DNA of 64,000 nt, taken from NCBI GenBank assembly GCA_965250225.1, contig CBDFNQ010000036.1, positions 124,001 to 188,000 of the forward strand, written 5' to 3'. This document shows positions 27,800 to 35,930 of the stretch, piece by piece (the first letter of the stretch is position 1; every line of letters starts with the position of its first letter). This DNA is from CBDEUK01 sp965250225 (GTDB lineage Bacteria > Pseudomonadota > Gammaproteobacteria > Eutrophobiales > Eutrophobiaceae). The translations under genes and the position numbers were made by a program. Under the pieces are notes generated by a model, which was not told where the DNA came from, did not search any database, and worked only from the letters and a program-made list of their open reading frames with translations.

Positions 27800-28615
27800 A
27801 TGAAAAAACGTAAATTAAAAGCCATTATTTTTGATATGGATGGCACCCTTGCCAACACAGAAGAGATCCATCGCTTGGCATTCAACGCCGCATTTGAAGA
27901 ATTTTCCTTACCAATCAACTGGTCCGTCGATATCTATACCGAGTTATTGTCCGTCTCTGGTGGCAAAGAACGCATCTTCAGGTTCTTAAACGATTCAGAA
28001 ATCCAGATCGATAAAAACCTCAGAGAGTTTGCAATCTGTGTTCATCAACGCAAATCCGAAATCTATCGTGAGATGTTGGTCGAAGGTAAATTGCAACTGC
28101 GCAATGGTGTAAAAAGACTCATTAATGAAGCACATCGTAAAAAAATTCGCATGGGCATTGCAACCAGCTCGTCAAAAGCCAATGTTGAAACTCTACTGTT
28201 AACGACTCTCGGGGATAAGAGCCCAGTGTATTTTGAAAGTATCGTCTGCTGCGATCTGATTGGTGATCAGAAACCTTCGCCTGCCGTCTACCAATACGCC
28301 TTGGCGGAATTAGGGGTTGCACCAGAAAACTGTGTCGCGATTGAAGACACTTGTAATGGCAATGAAGCCGCTAAAGCTGCCGGTTTAAAGACCGTCATTA
28401 CCACCCATAACTTCACCACCGATAGTGATTTTACTGGCGCATCACTGGTACTCAATCAACTTGGTGAACCCGAATCACCATTCATACTCAGTAATGGCGA
28501 ACCACAGGAAAAAACCTTTGTAGACATAGAACTATTAAATAATTTACTCAGTGATCAAAGCCATGAAATGCAAGCGCAATTCTGGCACCCAAATGCCACC
28601 AGTCTGGCTAAGTAA
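27800..28615 (+). CDS. CbbY-like HAD phosphatase
   Basis: 271 residues of the haloacid dehalogenase superfamily. Motif I is IIFDMDGTLANTEEIHR, motif II GIATSSSKANVE, and motifs III/IV are DQKPSPAVYQYAL and CVAIEDTCNGNEAAKAAG. The SVSGGKERIFRF cap segment is the CbbY hallmark. CbbY removes inhibitory xylulose-1,5-bisphosphate in Calvin-cycle organisms. No RuBisCO genes are in the window, so a general sugar-phosphate phosphatase is equally possible. Confidence 0.85.
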   Translation: MKKRKLKAIIFDMDGTLANTEEIHRLAFNAAFEEFSLPINWSVDIYTELLSVSGGKERIFRFLNDSEIQIDKNLREFAICVHQRKSEIYREMLVEGKLQLRNGVKRLINEAHRKKIRMGIATSSSKANVETLLLTTLGDKSPVYFESIVCCDLIGDQKPSPAVYQYALAELGVAPENCVAIEDTCNGNEAAKAAGLKTVITTHNFTTDSDFTGASLVLNQLGEPESPFILSNGEPQEKTFVDIELLNNLLSDQSHEMQAQFWHPNATSLAK

Positions 28616-28643
28616 AAATACTCACAAACATTGTAGAGTACCT

Positions 28644-30020
28644 TTAGTTAATCACAATAAACATCGCAGTATTCTGTCGAACAATTCTTATCAGTAACGG
28701 CTCTTTAAGATTATTCACGATAGCTTTGAACTGCTCTAGATCATTCACCTTCCTACGGTTCACAGACGTAATTACATCACCTTCTCTTAAACCACTTACC
28801 CAGGCGGGTGTGCCACGTTCAACTGCAGCAACAAATAAGCCCTGAACACGACCATAATATGGATTGTCTTTTTCGATATTTCCTACGGTCACACCAGACA
28901 GCCTCTTGTTACGTAAGTTATTTGCTGTACCTTTGTTTTCATTTTTGCTCACCGCTGCAGTGACCATGATACGTTCACCTTCACGCAAAATTTCAAAACG
29001 TACTTTTTCCCCAACCGGCAAAAGTCCAATCCTGTGGCGAACATCGCTTGCATTCCTAATCGATTTACCATCCAGAGAAATGACCACGTCGCCAGGTTCG
29101 AAACCTGCTTTTGCAGCAGGAGAATCTTCCATCACACGATTGATCACAGCACCTTGTTGTCTCTCTAAACCGAAGGCCTCTGCCAGTTCCGGACTCAGAT
29201 CCTGCATATGAACACCTAGGAAACCACGTTCGACTTCACCGTTTTCCACCAGCTGTTCCATAATATTCAAAGCAACATTCATCGGAATAGCAAAACCAAT
29301 ACCGATGTTACCGCCCGAACGAGAAAAGATAGCGGTGTTAATCCCGATCAATTCACCGCGTAAATTGACCAGAGCGCCGCCTGAATTACCCGGGTTAATC
29401 GATGCGTCCGTTTGAATAAAATCTTCATACCCTTCTATACCGAGGCCACTACGACCTAACGCACTGACTATCCCGGAAGTCACCGTTTGTCCAAGACCAA
29501 AAGGGTTGCCTATCGCCACAACAAAATCACCGACACGTAATTCATCGGAATCGGCCAATTCGATGTCAGTCAGATTTTCACTTTGAACTTTTATTACAGC
29601 AACATCGGTTTCCGGATCAGTGCCGACAATTTCTGCATCCAGCTGTTTACCATCTCGTAATGTCACTGTTATTTGAAGGGCATTGGCAATCACATGGTTA
29701 TTGGTAATGATCAGTCCCCTTTCTGCATCCACAATCACACCCGAACCCAGACTTTGGGTCTTTCGTTCCAGGGGTTGATCAGGAACATCAAAGAAACGAC
29801 GAAAAAAGGGATCATTAAATAAAGGGTTCTGCTGTATCTGCACCTTACCTTCCGTTGCAATATTCACGACGGCTGGCGTAATTTGTTCAAGCATGGGAGC
29901 CAGTGTGGGTATTGACTCTCCATCAACGACTGCTGGCAAGGCTGCCCTGGCCGAGGAAAATTGAAAAAAAGCGAAAACAAAAATAAGTGTTTTCAGAAAA
30001 GTTTGTTTTAGTTGATACAT
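28644..30020 (-). CDS. degQ: Periplasmic serine protease DegQ/DegP family
   Basis: 458-residue HtrA protease and chaperone for misfolded envelope proteins. A signal peptide of about 27 residues precedes the mature enzyme. The catalytic triad is H109 (TNNHVIANA), D139 (DPETDVAVIKV) and S213 (NPGNSGGALVN). Two PDZ domains follow: about 262-345 (RGFLGVHMQDLS...GDVVISLDGK) and 370-455 (GLREGDVITSVNRRKV). Absence of the long Q-linker of DegP makes DegQ the better name. It is transcribed alone. Confidence 0.93.
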   Translation of the reverse strand: MYQLKQTFLKTLIFVFAFFQFSSARAALPAVVDGESIPTLAPMLEQITPAVVNIATEGKVQIQQNPLFNDPFFRRFFDVPDQPLERKTQSLGSGVIVDAERGLIITNNHVIANALQITVTLRDGKQLDAEIVGTDPETDVAVIKVQSENLTDIELADSDELRVGDFVVAIGNPFGLGQTVTSGIVSALGRSGLGIEGYEDFIQTDASINPGNSGGALVNLRGELIGINTAIFSRSGGNIGIGFAIPMNVALNIMEQLVENGEVERGFLGVHMQDLSPELAEAFGLERQQGAVINRVMEDSPAAKAGFEPGDVVISLDGKSIRNASDVRHRIGLLPVGEKVRFEILREGERIMVTAAVSKNENKGTANNLRNKRLSGVTVGNIEKDNPYYGRVQGLFVAAVERGTPAWVSGLREGDVITSVNRRKVNDLEQFKAIVNNLKEPLLIRIVRQNTAMFIVIN

Positions 30021-30100
30021 GGTGAATATCCAGTTTTCGTTTTTTATAGAATATTTTTAGGCAACTGTTCTTTCAAAAGTTCATTCTCACAACTCACAGA

Positions 30101-30129
30101 TAAAAAAAGAGGCGGACATTTGTCCGCCT
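30101..30129 (-). terminator. Rho-independent terminator of coq7
   Basis: On the minus strand a perfect 9-bp stem AGGCGGACA / TGTCCGCCT with a two-base loop is followed by C and seven T (plus strand 30102-30108). It lies 86 bp after the coq7 stop and before degQ. Confidence 0.88.
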
Positions 30130-30214
30130 GCTCTAGGGGGAGGAGTTTTGCTAATGTTAAATAGATGGAGACTGCCGACTGATTTTTCAAGCCCAGGAAA
30201 CAAGAATAATTTCT

Positions 30215-30859
30215 TTAAACCCAGTAAGCAGACTTCGTCATCACCTTAGAACAGAGAGCCATGGCTTTTTTAACAATTTTCGGCAATTCGGCTGCACCAG
30301 AATCCGCTGCCTTATCGCGATGATGCGTCTCGTCTACTTTCATCTGCTCCAGTACGGCTCGCGTTTTCTCATCATCCACCGGCAACTGATCAAGGTGCGA
30401 TTGTAAATGCTCAATCACCTGTTGTTCTGTTTCTTCTATGAATCCCAGACTCCATTTATCACCAATGACCCCCGCAACCGATCCGAGGGCAAATGAACCC
30501 AGGTACCAGAACGGATCGAGATAACTGGAACGTCCGTTCAATTCATCCAGTCTTCTACGGCACCAACTGAGGTGATCCAGCTCTTCATCGGCTGATTCTT
30601 GCATACTGGTTCTTACATTCTCATCTCGTGCCGTCACCGCTTGCCCCTGGTATAAAGCTTGAGCAGAAACCTCCCCAGCATGATTGACGCGCATAAAGCC
30701 CTCAACCTGGCGGCGCGACTGTTCGGGCATACGATTTTCAGCCATTCCCTCAGCCGGATATGGCCGGTTGGCAGGCCTGGAACCTGATATTGTAGACAGC
30801 ACGTGACGGTCAAACTGGATAATCCAGTGATCAATCGAACTTAAGTGTGATTTCGTCAT
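30215..30859 (-). CDS. coq7: 2-nonaprenyl-3-methyl-6-methoxy-1,4-benzoquinol hydroxylase
   Basis: Di-iron monooxygenase of the last hydroxylation in ubiquinone synthesis, membrane-associated. 214 residues. The di-iron ligands are in the expected repeats: FMRVNHAGEVSAQALYQGQ (E...H), ADEELDHLSWCRRRLDEL (ExxH), EETEQQVIEHLQSHL, and DETHHRDKA (ExxH). It indicates aerobic respiration with ubiquinone. A strong terminator follows. It is divergent from rplM. Confidence 0.95.
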   Translation of the reverse strand: MTKSHLSSIDHWIIQFDRHVLSTISGSRPANRPYPAEGMAENRMPEQSRRQVEGFMRVNHAGEVSAQALYQGQAVTARDENVRTSMQESADEELDHLSWCRRRLDELNGRSSYLDPFWYLGSFALGSVAGVIGDKWSLGFIEETEQQVIEHLQSHLDQLPVDDEKTRAVLEQMKVDETHHRDKAADSGAAELPKIVKKAMALCSKVMTKSAYWV

Positions 30860-30950
30860 GAGGCAAGCCTATATAAAAAGGTATTATTTCTCACAAATCA
30901 TGGGTTTAACATTAAACCACGACTCTTTACTGGTAACCAGCCAATTGTGA

Positions 30951-30979
30951 TTGACACGTATCAGGCCAATCCGTACTAT
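30951..30979 (+). promoter_or_regulatory. rplM-rpsI promoter
   Basis: TTGACA at 30951-30956, exactly 17 bp spacer, TACTAT at 30974-30979. Predicted start near 30986 leaves a leader of about 41 bases before rplM. This is the strongest sigma-70 match I found near a housekeeping operon here. Confidence 0.75.
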
Positions 30980-31026
30980 TCCCCCTCTTTTTTGACACGA
31001 ATTACAGAGAGAATCACGGTTCTAAG

Positions 31027-31455
31027 ATGAATACTTACACCCCAAAAGCGGCTGAAATTACCCGCGACTGGTACGTCCTGGATGCGGCGAACAAGCCCCT
31101 TGGCCGATTGGCCAGCGAAGTCGCCAAACGTCTGCAAGGCAAACACAAACCAACCTATGCTAAACATATGGACATGGGTGATTATATTGTTGTCATCAAC
31201 GCCAAAGACGTAGCCGTTACTGGCAATAAAATGAAAGACAAAATGTACTATCGCCACACCGGATTCCCAGGTGGTATCAAATCCATCAGCTTTGAAAAGC
31301 AACTGGCAAAAAAACCAGAAAAAATCATCGAAACAGCAGTGAAAGGCATGTTACCGAAAGGCCCATTAGGTCGCGCAATGTATCGCAAGCTTCGGGTTTT
31401 TGCCGATGCGCAACACAGCCATACTGCCCAACAGCCAAAAACTTTGGAAATCTAA
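31027..31455 (+). CDS. rplM: 50S ribosomal protein L13
   Basis: 142 residues, full length. Recognised by RDWYVLDAANKPLGRLAS at the N-terminus, KMYYRHTGFPGG and the MLPKGPLGRAMYRKL signature. Cotranscribed with rpsI, three bases apart, as in nearly all bacteria. Driven by the promoter at 30951-30979. Feedback control of the operon by L13 in E. coli is known; I see no conserved leader structure to confirm it here. Confidence 0.98.
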   Translation: MNTYTPKAAEITRDWYVLDAANKPLGRLASEVAKRLQGKHKPTYAKHMDMGDYIVVINAKDVAVTGNKMKDKMYYRHTGFPGGIKSISFEKQLAKKPEKIIETAVKGMLPKGPLGRAMYRKLRVFADAQHSHTAQQPKTLEI

Positions 31456-31458
31456 ACC

Positions 31459-31851
31459 ATGAGTGAACAAATTTTTTACAGCACTGGTCGTCGTAAGAGT
31501 TCTGCGGCTCGCGTTTTCCTGAAAAAGGGCAGCGGTAACATGACGATTAATAATCGCACCCTGGAACAATACTTCGGTCGTGAAACCGGTCGCATGATTG
31601 TTCGCCAACCACTGGAAACTGTGGAGATGGCCAATAACTTTGATATCAACATTACGGTTAAAGGCGGCGGCATTTCTGGCCAGGCTGGTGCGATTCGCCA
31701 CGGCATTACCCGTGCACTGATCGAATACAACGAAGAATTGCGTAGACCACTACGTCAGGCTGGCTTTGTCACCCGCGACGCCCGTGAAGTGGAACGTAAA
31801 AAAGTCGGTCTTCATAAAGCACGTAAACGTCCTCAATTTAGTAAACGTTAA
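31459..31851 (+). CDS. rpsI: 30S ribosomal protein S9
   Basis: 130 residues, full length. YSTGRRKSSAARVFLKKGSG opening, GGGISGQAGAIRHGITRAL centre, and the universally conserved basic tail KARKRPQFSKR, whose last residues contact P-site tRNA. Second gene of the rplM-rpsI operon. Confidence 0.98.
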   Translation: MSEQIFYSTGRRKSSAARVFLKKGSGNMTINNRTLEQYFGRETGRMIVRQPLETVEMANNFDINITVKGGGISGQAGAIRHGITRALIEYNEELRRPLRQAGFVTRDAREVERKKVGLHKARKRPQFSKR

Positions 31852-31923
31852 TACGTTTACTTCAAGTAATTAGCTAGTAGCGACAAACTGTTAGCTGTCA
31901 GTCACTACAAGGAGGTAGTACGA

Positions 31924-32289
31924 ATGGATGCACTCAATAAACTGGAAGTCTGGAAAAGAAGCAAAGACCTCTCAATCGCTATCTACAAGAACCTTACGTA
32001 TTGCAGAGATCATGGGTTTAAAGACCAGATAACGAGAACCTCTGTTTCCATTCCTTCCAATATTGCTGAAGGTTACGAAAGACACTCAAAAAAAGCATTC
32101 ACCCAGTATCTGAAAATTGCAAAAGGCTCCTGTGCCGAAGTCAGAACACAACTCATCATCGGTATGGAGATTGGTCTATTCGAAAAATGCCTGGCTGAAG
32201 ACCTGATTGATGAATCGTTGCAAATTTCGAAAATGCTGTTTGGACTAATAAAACATTGTCAAATACAATTACAAGAAAGCAGTGAGTAA
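31924..32289 (+). CDS. Four-helix-bundle protein of the 23S-intervening-sequence type
   Basis: 121 residues of the S23/bVR family, first known from intervening sequences in 23S rRNA genes. Marks: LEVWKRSKDLSIAIY, DQITRTSVSIPSNIAEGYER and KIAKGSCAEVRTQL. Function unknown. It is an apparent hitchhiker between rpsI and tRNA-Gln. A strong AAGGAGG-type ribosome site precedes ATG 31924. Flanking sequence carries AGCTAGTAGC-like short repeats (about 31868-31915 and 32285-32335), usual around these genes. Confidence 0.85.
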   Translation: MDALNKLEVWKRSKDLSIAIYKNLTYCRDHGFKDQITRTSVSIPSNIAEGYERHSKKAFTQYLKIAKGSCAEVRTQLIIGMEIGLFEKCLAEDLIDESLQISKMLFGLIKHCQIQLQESSE

Positions 32290-32352
32290 TTAGCCACTTT
32301 TAGCTTTTCACTAACACTATTATCTAGTAGCTATTTACTTCTCGCTATCCTT

Positions 32353-32426
32353 TGGGGGTTCGTCTAATGGTAGGACTGCGGACTCTGACTCCGCCAGTAG
32401 AGGTTCGAATCCTCTACCCCCAACCA
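32353..32426 (+). tRNA. tRNA-Gln (anticodon CTG)
   Basis: 74 bases with encoded CCA. Acceptor TGGGGGT pairs with ACCCCCA, and T1-A72 is typical of tRNA-Gln. The anticodon stem GCGGA/TCCGC encloses loop CTCTGAC with CTG at 32385-32387. The T arm is AGAGG-TTCGAAT-CCTCT. Reads CAG codons. Confidence 0.95.
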
Positions 32427-32587
32427 ATAGAATCAATAAGTTATAGAATTATCATCCTCTGGCAATCCTTGATTTGACTATTTACTTAGTCGCCCCTGAA
32501 GAACACATAAATCATTAATAACAAAGAGTAAATTTCTTAATAAAGGTAAAATCGTTTGCAAGAAAACAAATCATAGCACTTAAAACC

Positions 32588-32986
32588 TTGCGAACTATGA
32601 AGCCTAAGACAGCTGATAATCACCCTGATTTATACCGCGCCCAGCTCTCTCAAATACTTAACATGTCACATCCGTTGTGTCGTCTAGCCAAGGAAATAAA
32701 CGGGTCACGCATTGAAGATAACATCGACGTTGTTTACAGTATCGGCTGTGGTCAGCCGGCAATCGAGCCTATTATCGGTCATCTAAAATCAGACCATCGA
32801 TTGAACAGGAATCACTTAAAAGGCAAAGCGGGAGACCGTGCTAATGTCGTATTAGCTGCCGCTGCATACAATATGGCTAAGCTACTGGCCTGGTTTTATT
32901 GGCTTCGATATTTTCAAGCTATCTTTCGTCGATTAAGTTTGAAAATAGCTGGAAATCAGAAAATAAATTTTTGTGTTTTTGCTTAA
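32588..32986 (+). pseudogene. IS5-family transposase with large internal deletion
   Basis: The N-terminal 60 residues (DLYRAQLSQILNMSHPLCRLA then IEDNIDVVYSIGCGQPA) and the C-terminal 60 (IEPIIGHLKSDHRLNRNHLK then GDRANVVLAAAAYNMAKLL) both match IS5 transposases. The intervening ~200 residues, including two catalytic Asp, are missing without breaking the frame. Inactive relic lying between tRNA-Gln and hipBA. Confidence 0.8.
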
Positions 32987-33074
32987 TCTTCAGGGACGAC
33001 TAGTTAGTCTGGTCATCGCTTTCTTTAGGTACAAAACCATACCTTGTAGTATTTTCTGGAGTAAATTTTAATCA

Positions 33075-34322
33075 TTAATTCTCACGAATCGCAGGTGATA
33101 ATACGGTACGCTGCCATAAACTATTTGCCAGCTGTTGTGGTAGTTCAACTGCTTCATAAGCATTTTGCCAATGCTCACGTATCCCAGCCTCAATATCATC
33201 TGCTATCTGGTTAGCTTCAACCTCGTTCAGCCCAAAATGGCCGCAACTGGAAAGCGCATTAGCAAGGTTTGCCCGCTTACCCTGCTCGCCAACATCCATA
33301 GCTTGGCTGCTTGCTAAACTACTACGTGGCATAACACAAACATCATAGGCTGGTGTCAATCTAACAAAACGACCGTTCCAGAACATGGCATGATTTCGAG
33401 CATGGTCATCTGTGTTCCCAATGAATATATTAAATAGCATCCGCCGATACAGCTCACGACATTGATTTACCGGTTCTTCAGAATAGCGACGTAGGTAATC
33501 GGCCAGTTCTGGATAACTTGCATATCTAGCCTCCATTTCATCTACTAAATCCAATGCAGTTAATGCACTAAAAAAATGCCGCCTCTGAGGTTCTCCAACA
33601 TTGCAATCAAAACGATTTACTAGTAACACATCTTTATCCATCACTGTTTTAAACTCTGTCGTCACTGTATCAATGCCCACTTGATTCGCCAGTACCATAG
33701 ACATGGCTTCTAACCTGACCATTGGATAAATATCTGTACTAGAACTAAATTTGGCTATAGCTAGTTCGTCGTCTTCTTTTTTGATCAGCGCCTTTGGTCT
33801 CGCTCCACCTATACTCGTGCCATGTAACAGTGCCTCCTCTAGATCAGGTGACAACGACACATTCTTCTCAACAGCTTCTGCAGCCCTCATCAGATCTTCC
33901 AATCCAGCCATGTGTTGTGGCTTGGGTTTATATGTTTTCTCTGAATCTTGAAAATGCAATGCACCTATGCCCTGGCCACCCGTCAAGAGATAGTCTATTT
34001 CTGTTAGCTCTTCTTCTCCTCGCTCAGCGGACAGTTGCAGCTTATACATTAAGACTCGCCTGCCCCAAGCATCTGGTGCTGCATCTCGTAGAACGCCATG
34101 TAAACCTCGACGAGTCGGCTGCTCATCAGTAGTGATTGGCAAATCATGAGGCAATAATGGCACAGCATCTTGTAATTCCCGATAGGAACGACCATAGATA
34201 AACCGATGCACACTTACATGCGTTCCATTATCAACCGCGACCTTGCCACAAACCACTGGCTCAGAAGCACAAGGCATGTAAAACCATACAAAGGCTTCTT
34301 TATGCCCTGGATTAAAAATCAT
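33075..34322 (-). CDS. hipA: HipA-family serine/threonine kinase toxin
   Basis: 415 residues. In E. coli HipA phosphorylates glutamyl-tRNA synthetase and induces persistence. Seen here: N-terminal subdomain with RRGLHGVLRDAAPDAWGRR, the ATP-site GTSIGGARPKALIKK, LAIAKFSSSTD, and the catalytic loop NIFIGNTDDHARNHAMFW. The magnesium-binding LTPAYDV is also present. All kinase motifs are intact. The GTSIGGARPKA serine loop is where family members autophosphorylate. It overlaps hipB by 11 bases. Confidence 0.88.
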   Translation of the reverse strand: MIFNPGHKEAFVWFYMPCASEPVVCGKVAVDNGTHVSVHRFIYGRSYRELQDAVPLLPHDLPITTDEQPTRRGLHGVLRDAAPDAWGRRVLMYKLQLSAERGEEELTEIDYLLTGGQGIGALHFQDSEKTYKPKPQHMAGLEDLMRAAEAVEKNVSLSPDLEEALLHGTSIGGARPKALIKKEDDELAIAKFSSSTDIYPMVRLEAMSMVLANQVGIDTVTTEFKTVMDKDVLLVNRFDCNVGEPQRRHFFSALTALDLVDEMEARYASYPELADYLRRYSEEPVNQCRELYRRMLFNIFIGNTDDHARNHAMFWNGRFVRLTPAYDVCVMPRSSLASSQAMDVGEQGKRANLANALSSCGHFGLNEVEANQIADDIEAGIREHWQNAYEAVELPQQLANSLWQRTVLSPAIREN

Positions 34323-34629
34323 CTTTCAGCCGTTGCTTCGTTCGGATTCTTTGAATATCTGTATTCGCGGCCAACAAAGCCGCACGGTCTGCCACATCCA
34401 TCAAATCTGGATCTGTTGGAATATCGAGCAACCAACTGATTGTCATTACAGTCCCCCAAGCTACATTGGGCTTACCACTTTCCAGGCGATTAATGGTCGG
34501 CCTGGATGTACCAGCACGCACGGCCAGTTCCTCTTGGGTGAAACCACGTCCACGCCGGGCAGCACGGATCAGCTCCCCTAAGGCTTTCAGACGTGCTTTT
34601 ACATGTATTGGAGTCTGAAATTTATTCAT
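34312..34629 (-). CDS. hipB: HipB-like XRE antitoxin/repressor
   Basis: 105 residues with a helix-turn-helix at about residues 12-66 (LIRAARRGRGFTQEELAVRAG, TSRPTINRLESGK). Neutralises HipA and represses the operon in the known systems. A 12-bp-arm inverted repeat ends ten bases upstream of its ATG. No clear ribosome site is seen before the start. Confidence 0.86.
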   Translation of the reverse strand: MNKFQTPIHVKARLKALGELIRAARRGRGFTQEELAVRAGTSRPTINRLESGKPNVAWGTVMTISWLLDIPTDPDLMDVADRAALLAANTDIQRIRTKQRLKDDF

Positions 34630-34638
34630 TTTTGTAAC

Positions 34639-34675
34639 ATATATGATTCATTAACTACTTTAGTGAATCATATAT
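34639..34675 (-). promoter_or_regulatory. hipBA operator
   Basis: Perfect inverted repeat ATATATGATTCA (34639-34650) / TGAATCATATAT (34664-34675) with a 13-bp spacer, immediately upstream of hipB. Placement and symmetry fit autorepression by the HipB dimer or HipBA complex. Confidence 0.7.
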
Positions 34676-34763
34676 ATTGCATTTTATCAAGTTAATTCTT
34701 AACTCAACTAATTAAGTTGTGAAATGTTATGTATCAGGCTGTGCATCCGGATGCATACACTGA

Positions 34764-34781
34764 CGGACTCTAACTCCGCCA
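34764..34781 (+). repeat. Partial copy of the tRNA-Gln anticodon arm
   Basis: CGGACTCTAACTCCGCCA matches tRNA-Gln 32379-32396 at 17 of 18 positions; the mismatch is the third anticodon base. It lies 2.4 kb downstream in the same orientation, with an IS5 relic and hipBA between the copies. The rest of the intergenic region 34630-34944 holds the hipB operator and a GGCTCCC/GGGAGCC hairpin (34903-34918). Confidence 0.5.
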
Positions 34782-34944
34782 ATTTTAATTAGAAATTTAT
34801 TCCTAATAATATCGACAAACACAACATTACTACTTGAAAAAATAGATCTAAATTATATAATTTATTTCAACTTCCTTTAGGGCTCTGTCCTAAGGTCACA
34901 TTGGCTCCCCCGGGAGCCTTTGTCATTCCTAAATAATTACCACA

Positions 34945-35751
34945 ATGATCAATTCCATGGATAAAGAAAGTTGGGGCACATACACTCCACCTGATAGTTC
35001 ATTGTTCCTCCGCGCAATAGTGAAAATCGGTCTTGCCCGAGGGATGTTCAGTCGATGGATTAGACACCAATGGAGCATGCGATTTCCTGAAGTCGTTGAT
35101 GCCGAAGTAAGAGGGATAAAGTATAGATTAAACATTACGGATAATGTCACTGATGCAAAGCTCTTGTTGTCATCGAAATATTATGACCGAGAAGAATTAG
35201 ATGCTCTTGCCGTACCAAATGGAAAAGTATTTATCGATATCGGAGCGAATACCGGATATTACTCATTAAATCTTGCCCATCGAGGATTTCAGAAAATTAT
35301 CGCAATCGAAGCCAACCCTCCTACGGTTGAAAGACTCACGTTTAATGTCAATGTAAATAACTTTTCTGACAAAATTCACATCGTCCCTTTGTGCGTGGGA
35401 AAAGGGGGAACGGTGGAATTTTATAGCGATGGCAATTTAGGTGCGGCAAGCCTGGTTAGAACAAAAGAAGAAATAGAACCGATCCTTGTTGAGTCTAAGC
35501 CTCTTTACAAAATCATGCAGGAAGCAAACATCAAGCAAGTGCATAGCATGAAAATTGATGTGGAAGGTTATGAAGACCAGGTACTCATTCCATTCTTCGA
35601 AGAAGCTCCGAAAAAACTTTGGCCCAACGTTATCGTTATTGAGCATTGTCACAGCTCAATCTGGCAGGACGATGTGCTTGATTACTTGTTGGATGGAAAA
35701 TATCGACTGATCAAAAAAATGCGTTCAAACTCTATCATCCAAAAAACTTAA
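34945..35751 (+). CDS. FkbM-family SAM-dependent methyltransferase
   Basis: 268 residues. The SAM site is KVFIDIGANTGYYSLNLA near residues 92-109, then IIAIEANPPTVERL. The FkbM domain ends with HSMKIDVEGYEDQVL and VIVIEHCHSS. Such enzymes O-methylate sugars or polyketide-like acceptors; the acceptor here is unknown, and no glycan cluster surrounds it. A weak hairpin lies just upstream, so it probably has its own promoter. Acquisition with the neighbouring island is possible. Confidence 0.85.
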   Translation: MINSMDKESWGTYTPPDSSLFLRAIVKIGLARGMFSRWIRHQWSMRFPEVVDAEVRGIKYRLNITDNVTDAKLLLSSKYYDREELDALAVPNGKVFIDIGANTGYYSLNLAHRGFQKIIAIEANPPTVERLTFNVNVNNFSDKIHIVPLCVGKGGTVEFYSDGNLGAASLVRTKEEIEPILVESKPLYKIMQEANIKQVHSMKIDVEGYEDQVLIPFFEEAPKKLWPNVIVIEHCHSSIWQDDVLDYLLDGKYRLIKKMRSNSIIQKT

Positions 35752-35930
35752 CCACAGAAAGTGAGTCGTACAATCACTACAGTATAAAACCCAACAACAG
35801 CCGCATCAAACACTAAACTATCTATCACCTGATCATTTTATAGTTATGAACCCTGTTGCTTAATTTCACAGTCTGTTTTTTCAGTATGCTTCATTTTTTA
35901 CCTTGCTTATGTGTTTTAATCCCTTTGGGT

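Noticed and set aside
34764..34781. A second tRNA gene near 34.76 kb
   Set aside because: Only the anticodon arm resembles tRNA-Gln; acceptor, D and T arms are absent.
34903..34918. GGCTCCC/GGGAGCC hairpin as a terminator
   Set aside because: The loop is only two bases and just three T follow; it may be structural, but termination is not supported.
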